A stretch of 11,315 nt of DNA from an uncultured Collinsella sp. (GTDB taxonomy: Bacteria; Actinomycetota; Coriobacteriia; Coriobacteriales; Coriobacteriaceae), in contig CABUVF010000062.1 of assembly GCA_902494945.1 (NCBI GenBank), forward strand, positions 1 to 11,315, in the 5' to 3' direction. Positions within the stretch are counted from its first letter, which is position 1; every line of letters starts with the position of its first letter. The notes below the pieces were generated by a model. The model ran no database searches and had not been told where the DNA came from. It saw only the letters and a list, made by a program, of their open reading frames with translations. Below, one piece after another: positions 6,581 through 11,315 of this stretch. The position numbers and the translations under genes are program-made.

Positions 6581-6868
6581 CTACTGAGCCATGACGTCGA
6601 GGACGGCCTTCTCGGCAGCAACGCGGTTCATGCCGGTCATGAAGGGCACGCCGCTCACGTACGGGCAGGTGAGGCCCTCGGGGGCAACGGTGGTGGCGAT
6701 CAGCAGGTCGGCGCCCTCGTCGCAAGCGTCCTTGGCCTCGGAGATGGCGCACTGCACGATCTCGTACTTGTCGGCGTAACCGTTGGCGTCGAGCATGGTG
6801 GCGACCTTCTGGGCAACGAGCGTGGAAGTGGCAGCGCCAGCACCGCAAGCCAAAACGATCTTCTTCAT
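6581..6868 (-). CDS. PTS sugar transporter subunit IIB, galactitol type
   Basis: 95 residues, the full length of a single IIB domain. It starts MKKIVLACGAGAATST, where C8 in the CGAGAATS loop is the expected phosphocysteine that accepts phosphate from IIA and passes it to the sugar. The ATTVAPEG and VSGVPFMTGM segments also fit the GatB-like family (PTS lactose/cellobiose-type IIB fold). GGGAG stands 9 nt before the ATG. There is no IIA or IIC gene next to it: upstream is a divergent gene and downstream only the VOC-fold gene. It therefore works with subunits encoded elsewhere, or has taken a regulatory role. The sugar cannot be told. Confidence 0.88.
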   Translation of the reverse strand: MKKIVLACGAGAATSTLVAQKVATMLDANGYADKYEIVQCAISEAKDACDEGADLLIATTVAPEGLTCPYVSGVPFMTGMNRVAAEKAVLDVMAQ

Positions 6869-6890
6869 AGGTAATGTCTCCCTTCATGGT

Positions 6891-6910
6891 TTACTTTAGG
6901 TAAGTGTACC
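6891..6910 (-). promoter_or_regulatory. candidate -10 and operator-like dyads for the PTS IIB gene
   Basis: On the minus strand TACACT (6908-6903) is a plausible -10, putting the message start near 6896, about 28 nt before the ATG. Two short dyads overlap it: TTAC/GTAA (6891-6894 and 6900-6903) and GGTA/TACC (6899-6902 and 6907-6910). These could bind a regulator, but they are short. Confidence 0.3.
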
Positions 6911-6970
6911 GCAGCGAGCGATGGCGCTCGGCCTCGATGCGCTTTTATGCCAGTTTGCTTGCACGCTGCG

Positions 6971-6976
6971 TATAAT
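6971..6976 (+). promoter_or_regulatory. consensus -10 box of the helical-repeat protein gene
   Basis: A perfect TATAAT lies 55 nt before the ATG at 7032. TTGCAC upstream is only 6 nt away, too close to be the -35; no good -35 is seen at 16-18 nt. The leader contains the hairpin CGCTCG/CGAGCG (7000-7005 and 7011-7016), which ends four bases before the AAGGA ribosome-binding site. Confidence 0.5.
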
Positions 6977-7031
6977 ACATCTAGTACGTGTTGTCATACC
7001 GCTCGCTTTACGAGCGACTAAGGACCCCAAT

Positions 7032-7655
7032 ATGCCCGATTCCCGCACACTCTGGACCGCCGTCGTTATCATCTGCATCGCCGTGTCGGTGTTCTTTAGC
7101 GTCAAAAAACGCACCACGTTTAAGCGCCTACAGCAGCTTATGGCCGCTAAGCAGTGGGACGAGTTCGATCGCTTGCTCGACGCCAAACTCACCAGCATGC
7201 TGTACCCGCGCTACAACCGCGACTACCTGCGCCTGAACTCCTATCTGCTGCGCGAGGACCACAAGCGCGCCGACGAGATGTTCGATTTGCTGCTGGGACT
7301 CAACCTGCCCAAGATGCAGCGCGTCGACCTGGTGATCAAGGCCTTTAACTACTACGTTGGGCAGGAGGATCGCAAAAAGTCCAAGGAGCTTCTGCACGAG
7401 ATCAAGGGCTTTGAGGGCGGTCAGGCCGAGGCGGTCGCACACGAATGCCAGCTGATGTACGACACGATGATCCTCAAGCGCCACAACGACATTCCCGAAC
7501 TGGAGCGCATGCTCGAGGATGTCGGCGACGACCCGGTCAAGCGCTGCCGCTTGGAGTACCTGCTGGCCCTGCAGTACCAAAACAAGGGCGACGAGGCAAA
7601 GTTCCAAGAGTTCCTCGAGAAGTCGGGCCAACACTCGATGGCCGTCAACGCGTAG
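7032..7655 (+). CDS. membrane-anchored alpha-helical repeat (TPR-like) protein
   Basis: 207 residues. One N-terminal membrane segment at about 7-23 (LWTAVVIICIAVSVFFSV) is followed by KKRTTFKR, so the bulk is probably cytoplasmic. The rest is almost wholly amphipathic helices with paired-helix spacing (WDEFDRLLDAKL; YLRLNSYLLRE; RADEMFDLLLGL; RVDLVIKAFNYY; LERMLEDVG; LEYLLALQYQNKGDEAKF), resembling a degenerate tetratricopeptide solenoid that would bind other proteins. I do not recognise a named family. AAGGA is 7 nt before the ATG; the longer upstream frame crosses the TATAAT box and is rejected. The tRNA-Leu gene begins 31 nt after the stop. It is divergent from the PTS IIB gene. Confidence 0.8.
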   Translation: MPDSRTLWTAVVIICIAVSVFFSVKKRTTFKRLQQLMAAKQWDEFDRLLDAKLTSMLYPRYNRDYLRLNSYLLREDHKRADEMFDLLLGLNLPKMQRVDLVIKAFNYYVGQEDRKKSKELLHEIKGFEGGQAEAVAHECQLMYDTMILKRHNDIPELERMLEDVGDDPVKRCRLEYLLALQYQNKGDEAKFQEFLEKSGQHSMAVNA

Positions 7656-7666
7656 CGGACGGCTTG

Positions 7667-7675
7667 TGCTAGACT
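7667..7675 (+). promoter_or_regulatory. possible extended -10 of tRNA-Leu
   Basis: TGcTAGACT fits an extended -10 and lies 11 nt before the mature tRNA 5' end. No convincing -35 is seen; the tRNA may also be cut from read-through of the gene ending at 7655. Confidence 0.25.
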
Positions 7676-7686
7676 TCTAATCTTAC

Positions 7687-7771
7687 GGGGGCGTGGCGGA
7701 ATTGGCATACGCAGGAGACTTAAAATCTCTCGCCGCAAGGATTGTGGGTTCGAGTCCCACCGCCCCTACCA
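7687..7771 (+). tRNA. tRNA-Leu (anticodon UAA), CCA encoded
   Basis: The acceptor GGGGGCG (7687-7693) pairs with CGCCCCT (7761-7767) with one G-U at the end, followed by discriminator A and an encoded CCA (7769-7771). The anticodon stem GGAGA/TCTCT (7714-7718, 7726-7730) encloses the loop CTTAAAA with anticodon TAA (7721-7723), reading UUA. A long variable arm (CGCCGCAAGG region) marks a type II tRNA, as expected for leucine. The T-arm is GTGGG-TTCGAGT-CCCAC. UUA is rare in GC-rich genomes, so this may be a low-demand isoacceptor. Its 3' end is repeated downstream. Confidence 0.95.
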
Positions 7772-7838
7772 TATGAAGCGTTCGAGGCCGTGTCCCTTTG
7801 GGATGCGGGCTCGCTTCTTTTAGACGCCGGTGAGACTC
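7754..7838 (+). repeat. direct repeat, copy 1 (tRNA-Leu 3' end plus terminator)
   Basis: 85 nt that recur 196 nt downstream with 75 of 85 identical by eye. The first 33 bases are identical, starting GTCCCACCGCCCCTACCA, which is the 3' strand of the T-stem, the acceptor 3' strand and CCA. The remainder is the terminator, where substitutions are concentrated. Confidence 0.85.
7783..7821 (+). terminator. terminator of tRNA-Leu
   Basis: CGAG/CTCG, CCG/CGG and TCCC/GGGA pair around the loop TTT, with two wobble pairs (T7791-G7805, G7792-T7804) and a G-G mismatch (7787, 7809). The run TTCTTTT follows. It starts 11 nt after the CCA. Confidence 0.8.
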
Positions 7839-7949
7839 AAACCCGCGAGGGGGCGAGCGTCAAGCGGACGCGCAGCGTTCGCAGCGAGCCGGCGAGGGCG
7901 CCGGCAGGCGTCCGAAGCCGGTGCGGATTTGCGCAGCAAATACGCGGAC
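7839..7949 (+). other. structured GC-rich insert between the direct repeats
   Basis: No gene is seen in this insert. It holds three nested or adjoining hairpins: CGGACGC/GCGTCCG (7865-7871, 7908-7914) enclosing GCCGGCG/CGCCGGC (7888-7894, 7899-7905), then a 10-position stem GCGgATTTGC/GCAAATaCGC (7923-7932, 7936-7945) with loop GCA. GGGGGCG at 7849-7855 copies the first seven bases of the tRNA and could pair with CGCCCCT at 7957-7963 in the second repeat. Confidence 0.45.
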
Positions 7950-8034
7950 GTCCCACCGCCCCTACCATATGAAGCGTTCGAGCCCGTGTCCCCCAGGGAT
8001 GCGGGCCCGTTTCTTTTTCACGCCGGCGGGACTC
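7950..8034 (+). repeat. direct repeat, copy 2 (orphan tRNA-Leu 3' end plus terminator)
   Basis: The second copy has no tRNA body in front of it; the sequence before 7950 is the structured insert. A duplicated tRNA 3' end is what site-specific integration into a tRNA leaves, so copy 2 could be an attachment-site remnant or the tail of a decayed second tRNA gene. There is no integrase nearby. Confidence 0.7.
7982..8018 (+). terminator. second terminator, homologous to the tRNA-Leu terminator
   Basis: GCCCG/CGGGC and TCCC/GGGA pair around the loop CCA, with the same two wobble pairs as copy 1, followed by TTTCTTTTT. Compared with copy 1 the mismatched position has moved, yet the stem is kept, so the structure seems to have been maintained after duplication. 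Confidence 0.75.
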
Positions 8035-8052
8035 TAAGTTGCGGTGGAATAG

Positions 8053-9054
8053 TTAGAGGGTGCTGAGGCTGGGGGTCCAGGCGATGGTGGGGGTTTTGCC
8101 GTCGAGGGTCTCGTTGATGGTGGTGGCCATGCCAGCGAGCAGGCTGTTCTCGCTTACGGTAAGCGTGTCGTAGCCACCGGCTCGCATGAGCTCGCGAATC
8201 ACCACGGCGCCGGCCAGAATCACGCCCGCGCGTTTAGGCTGTACACCCGGTAGCGCGGCGATACCCTCCACATCCAGCATAGACATACGATCGATGGCGG
8301 CCAAGATCTGCTCCATCGTAAGCTCGCGCAGGTGCACAAAGTTCGAGTCGTACGGCTCCAGTTCGTGGACCAGCGCCACGAGCGTGGTGACGGTACCGCC
8401 CACCGCAACGAGGCGCTCGGCGCGCTCAAAGTCGCTGGGCAGGCCCTCAAAATAGGCGGAGAACTGCTCGCCTGCCCACGCGGCGGCAGCCGCAAGCTCG
8501 TTCGTCGACGGCGGCAGTGCCGAGAAAAACCGCTCGGTCACGCGGCGGCAACCGATGTCCAGCGAGCGCGTTCCCTCCAGCGCAAAGACGCCGCGCTCCG
8601 GCGCATAGACGCCCGTCGCGAGCTCCGTGGATCCGCCGCCCGAATCGGCAACGATGATGCACTCGCCTGCAAAGTCGTGCGCCACGCCAAAAAACGTCAG
8701 GCGCGCCTCGACCTCGCCCGGAATCACCTGCGGCTCGAGCGCCAGTTCGCGCAGGCCGTCCAGCAGCAGCGCGGCATTGGACGCATCGCGCGCGGCGCTC
8801 GTGCACGTGGTGCAGACGCACGCGGCCCCAAAGGCACGGGCCTCATCCACAAACATGCGGCACGCAGCGAGCACGCGCTCAACGGCCGCCTCGCAAAAGC
8901 GTCCCGTCGCGTCCACGCCCTCGCCCAGGTCGGTAATCTCGGTATGCTTGGACGATTCCACAATCGCTCCGCCCTCGACCTGGGCCAACACCAGTCGCGA
9001 CGACACCGTTCCCAGGTCGATCGCGGCCACCTTATAGCGTTTGCAATTTGTCAT
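8053..9054 (-). CDS. ppx: Ppx/GppA-family phosphatase (exopolyphosphatase-like)
   Basis: 333 residues of the ASKHA-fold Ppx/GppA family, which hydrolyses polyphosphate or the gamma phosphate of pppGpp; the sequence alone does not separate the two. Motifs in order: AAIDLGTVSSRLVLA at 10-24 (first phosphate loop, with LGTVS in place of the usual xGSNS), CTSAARDASN at 84-93, IPGEVEAR at 111-118 with the probable catalytic E114, DSGGGSTEL at 137-145 (second phosphate loop), VGGTVTTL at 218-225, and PKRAGVILAGAVVI at 273-286. Length is that of the short, two-domain form without the C-terminal HD domain of E. coli enzymes. GGAGGGGAG lies before the ATG. It starts 20 nt after the DivIC-like gene and is surely co-transcribed with it. 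Confidence 0.92.
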   Translation of the reverse strand: MTNCKRYKVAAIDLGTVSSRLVLAQVEGGAIVESSKHTEITDLGEGVDATGRFCEAAVERVLAACRMFVDEARAFGAACVCTTCTSAARDASNAALLLDGLRELALEPQVIPGEVEARLTFFGVAHDFAGECIIVADSGGGSTELATGVYAPERGVFALEGTRSLDIGCRRVTERFFSALPPSTNELAAAAAWAGEQFSAYFEGLPSDFERAERLVAVGGTVTTLVALVHELEPYDSNFVHLRELTMEQILAAIDRMSMLDVEGIAALPGVQPKRAGVILAGAVVIRELMRAGGYDTLTVSENSLLAGMATTINETLDGKTPTIAWTPSLSTL

Positions 9055-9074
9055 TGCGGGCTCCCCTCCGGGCG

Positions 9075-9836
9075 CTATTTGCCGTTGGACACGACCGTCT
9101 GGCCCTCGACGCCGTTAAACCCAAACAGCATGTCGAGCGCCTGGATGTACCACGGCGCGTCCTTGCCGACTTCTTCGATTTCCTTGGCAACTTCGCTGGC
9201 CTTCTTGGCGTTTGAGGACTTTTTGCTCGACGACGAGTCCGAATCGTCATCCAAGCCCAGCACGTCAATCTTCTTCTCGCCGGGCATCACCAGGCCCAGG
9301 TCCTCGGACGCCGCGTCCTTGATACCCTCCTCCGAGAGCAGCTTGTCGACGCTTTTTTGCAGCTCATCATTGTATTGCTGGCGAATCTCGACCTGCTTGG
9401 CCAAGATATCGCTCGAACGCTTTGCCACGTACAGATCGCGCACGGGGAAATACAGGCTCACGAGCACCAGCGCCACCACGATACCGATAAACAGCGGACG
9501 CAGAGGACCATGCGTAAAGTCATAGATTGCCTTGACCACCGCGTTGTCGTTGGCGTAATGCATAAAGTCCGAGCCCGAAAGACGGTTCGAGGGCCTACTC
9601 GATTTGTTGTGTGCTTGAGTCGAGGGACGCGACGCATGCGACGAACGTGCCGGGCGCACCGGTCCATCTGCCAAGGTATTTGATTGAGCATTGGGGCGCG
9701 AGGTACTTGTCGGGCGCTGCGTGGAGCGGTCGGCGCCGGCATAAGCGGACCCACCGAGCTGCACCGTGCGCGCACGGCGAGGCGACGGCTCGCGCGAACC
9801 GGCGGAATAGTACCTGTTGTCGTAAATCTGATCCAT
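9075..9836 (-). CDS. DivIC/FtsB-like septum formation protein
   Basis: 253 residues, bitopic. Residues 1-110 are a disordered Arg/Ser/Pro/Thr-rich cytoplasmic tail, 113-133 a membrane helix (PLFIGIVVALVLVSLYFPV), 135-170 a coiled coil, and ASEDLGLVMPGE at 176-187 matches the family's LG-hydrophobic-PGE signature. The C-terminus is a Ser/Lys/Asp-rich linker ending in a short amphipathic segment. In this family the coiled coil pairs with FtsL within the divisome. I chose the ATG at 9836, with AAGG 5 nt before it; the longer frame runs through the enolase terminator. Family members are often 100-150 residues, so the tails are long. Position between eno and ppx agrees with actinobacterial gene order. 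Confidence 0.88.
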   Translation of the reverse strand: MDQIYDNRYYSAGSREPSPRRARTVQLGGSAYAGADRSTQRPTSTSRPNAQSNTLADGPVRPARSSHASRPSTQAHNKSSRPSNRLSGSDFMHYANDNAVVKAIYDFTHGPLRPLFIGIVVALVLVSLYFPVRDLYVAKRSSDILAKQVEIRQQYNDELQKSVDKLLSEEGIKDAASEDLGLVMPGEKKIDVLGLDDDSDSSSSKKSSNAKKASEVAKEIEEVGKDAPWYIQALDMLFGFNGVEGQTVVSNGK

Positions 9837-9879
9837 GTGCGCCTTGTGCGGTTGAGGTTTGTTTGCGCTAAGTCCTTTA

Positions 9880-9888
9880 GTTATAGCA
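9880..9888 (-). promoter_or_regulatory. extended -10 promoter for the divIC-ppx pair
   Basis: On the minus strand TGcTATAAC (9888-9880) is a good extended -10; no strong -35 is seen. The message would begin near 9873, about 37 nt before the start at 9836. It lies just after the enolase terminator, so the pair has its own promoter. Confidence 0.45.
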
Positions 9889-9925
9889 CGAGCGCCTGCA
9901 CCGCCTTCGCCAGCCTTTGCTCGAC

Positions 9926-9959
9926 ATAAAAAAGGCGCTGAGCCGTATGGCCCAGCGCC
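9926..9959 (-). terminator. rho-independent terminator of enolase
   Basis: GGCGCTG (9934-9940) pairs with CAGCGCC (9953-9959) and GCC with GGC inside, loop GTAT, one A/C mismatch. Reading the minus strand, six T follow the stem (9933-9928). It lies about 70 nt after the enolase stop. Confidence 0.9.
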
Positions 9960-10031
9960 CATGGCGCTTTGCAGCATCCAGTCAAGGCGGGACGGAACCG
10001 AGTCAGCCTCCCCCTCGCCAAATTCGCCCGT

Positions 10032-11315
10032 TTAGCGAATGTTGTAGAACGCGGTCTTACCGGCGTAGCGCGCGCTGCCCTCGAGCTCGTCCTCGATGCG
10101 GATGAGCTGATTGTACTTGGCGATACGGTCGCTGCGGCACGGGGCGCCCGACTTGATCTGGCCGGCATTGACGCCCACGACCAGGTCGGCGATCGTGGAA
10201 TCCTCGGTCTCGCCGGAGCGGTGGCTCACGATGCAAGCATAGCCGGCCTCCTTGGCGGTCTCGATGGCCTCGAGCGACTCGGTGAGTGTGCCGATCTGGT
10301 TGACCTTGACCAGGATCGCGTTGGCGGCACCCAGCTCGATGCCCTTCTTGAGGCGCTCGGTGTTGGTGACGAACAGGTCGTCGCCCACCAGCTGCACCTT
10401 GTTGCCAATTCGACGGGTAAGCTCGACCCAGCCGTCCCAGTCCTCCTCGGCCATGCCGTCCTCGATGGAGATGATGGGATAGGTGTCGACGAGCTTCTCC
10501 CAGTAATCGACCATCTGGGCACTCGTGTATTCCACGCCCTCACCCTTGAGCTCGTACATGCCGGTCTCGGCGTTGTAGAACTCGGTCGAGGCCGGGTCCA
10601 TGGCGTACATGAAGTCGACGCCGGGTTTAAAGCCAGCCTTCTCGACGGCCTTGGTAATGTACTCGAACGGCTCGGCATTGGTCTTGAGGTTGGGCGCAAA
10701 GCCGCCCTCGTCGCCCACGCCGCCGCCCAGGCCGGCCTCGTGCAGCACGCCCTTGAGGGTGTGGTAGACCTCGGCGCACCAACGCAGGCCCTCGGCAAAG
10801 CTCGGGGCGCCCACCGGCATGATCATGAACTCCTGGAAGTCGACGTTATTGTCGGCATGCACGCCGCCGTTGAGGATATTCATCATAGGTGTGGGCAGCA
10901 GGTGGGCGTTGACGCCGCCCAGGTACTGGTACAGCGACAGGCCCGCCGACTCGGCAGCGGCGCGGGCAACTGCCAGCGACACACCCAGAATGGCGTTGGC
11001 GCCGAGATTGGTCTTGTTGGGGGTACCGTCCGCGGCAATCAGCGCGGCATCGACGGCGCGCTGGTCGAAGGCATCGAGGCCCACGACGGCGTTAGCGCAC
11101 TCGTTGTTGACGTGCTCGACGGCCTGCGAAACGCCCTTGCCCTGGTAGCGGCCCTTGTCGCCATCGCGCAGCTCGCAGGCCTCAAAGGCGCCGGTCGAAG
11201 CACCCGAAGGCACCATTGCGCGGCCAAAGCTGCCGTCCTCGAGCACGACCTCGACCTCGACAGTGGGATTGCCGCGGCTGTCGAGCACCTCGCGACCGTA
11301 GACGTCCAAAATATC
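10032..11315 (-). CDS. eno: enolase, lacking only the first few residues (cut by the window edge)
   Basis: Enolase converts 2-phosphoglycerate to phosphoenolpyruvate in glycolysis. 427 residues are visible, starting DILDVYGREVLDSRGNPT, so only about five N-terminal residues and the start codon are missing; the TTG at 11309 is an internal leucine of ILDVYGRE. All active-site elements are present (numbered from the first visible residue): the mobile loop SGASTG, H153 in GGVHADN, E162 in FQEF, E203 in GDEGG, D240, E285 and D312 (the three magnesium ligands), catalytic K337 in LVKVNQIG, HRS at 365-367 and K388 in IKSGAP. No frameshift or odd codon use is apparent. It ends 195 nt before the DivIC-like gene, with its own terminator between them. 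Confidence 0.98.
   Translation of the reverse strand, partial: DILDVYGREVLDSRGNPTVEVEVVLEDGSFGRAMVPSGASTGAFEACELRDGDKGRYQGKGVSQAVEHVNNECANAVVGLDAFDQRAVDAALIAADGTPNKTNLGANAILGVSLAVARAAAESAGLSLYQYLGGVNAHLLPTPMMNILNGGVHADNNVDFQEFMIMPVGAPSFAEGLRWCAEVYHTLKGVLHEAGLGGGVGDEGGFAPNLKTNAEPFEYITKAVEKAGFKPGVDFMYAMDPASTEFYNAETGMYELKGEGVEYTSAQMVDYWEKLVDTYPIISIEDGMAEEDWDGWVELTRRIGNKVQLVGDDLFVTNTERLKKGIELGAANAILVKVNQIGTLTESLEAIETAKEAGYACIVSHRSGETEDSTIADLVVGVNAGQIKSGAPCRSDRIAKYNQLIRIEDELEGSARYAGKTAFYNIR

Noticed and set aside
6570..6887. N-terminal extension of the VOC-protein frame
   Set aside because: It is the PTS IIB gene read in another frame, rich in Arg and His, with no ribosome-binding site.
7742..8066. 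Open frames over the tRNA 3' end containing PPPLPYEAFE twice
   Set aside because: The peptide repeat is only the direct DNA repeat read through tRNA and terminators; no ribosome-binding site.
1..11315. CRISPR array, toxin-antitoxin pair or defence system
   Set aside because: No regularly spaced direct repeats and no matching protein families were seen on either strand.

Overview
The window is GC-rich, densely coded DNA from an actinobacterium. The gene order eno, a DivIC/FtsB-type septation protein, then a Ppx/GppA phosphatase is the actinobacterial eno neighbourhood. Together with the base composition and the protein sequences, this suggests class Coriobacteriia, probably Collinsella or a close relative. 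The assignment is inference; no phylogenetic marker such as 16S rRNA is present. Both edges cut genes: a DUF2207-type protein at the left and enolase at the right, both on the minus strand.

Layout, left to right. 1-366 (-): secreted or membrane-anchored DUF2207-type protein, N-terminal part only. 367-874: gene-free region with a degenerate 27-nt tandem motif and a strong orphan hairpin at 704-737. 875-1879 (+): glutamyl-Q tRNA(Asp) synthetase, apparently read from a leaderless transcript. 1895-2620 (-): calcineurin-like metallophosphoesterase, with a 79-residue two-helix membrane protein (2706-2945, -) upstream of it. 2946-3503: gene-free, carrying a 183-bp element bounded by 31/32-bp near-perfect inverted repeats. 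3504-6141 (+): probable operon of a UBA-like/DUF4342 membrane protein, an OmpR-family response regulator and its histidine kinase, closed by a two-way terminator. 6195-6868 (-): a stand-alone galactitol-type PTS IIB protein and a small VOC-fold protein. 7032-7655 (+): membrane-anchored helical-repeat protein. 7687-7771 (+): tRNA-Leu(UAA) with encoded CCA. 7754-8034: the tRNA 3' end plus its terminator is present twice. 8053-9054 (-) Ppx/GppA phosphatase, 9075-9836 (-) DivIC-like protein, and 10032-11315 (-) enolase.

Most of the window is core metabolism, tRNA modification, signalling and cell division. I do not see a defence system, a CRISPR array, a transposase, or a complete mobile element. 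The parts that known genes do not explain are non-coding: the 183-bp inverted-repeat element, the duplicated tRNA-Leu 3' end with a structured GC-rich insert, and the orphan hairpin upstream of the leaderless synthetase gene.
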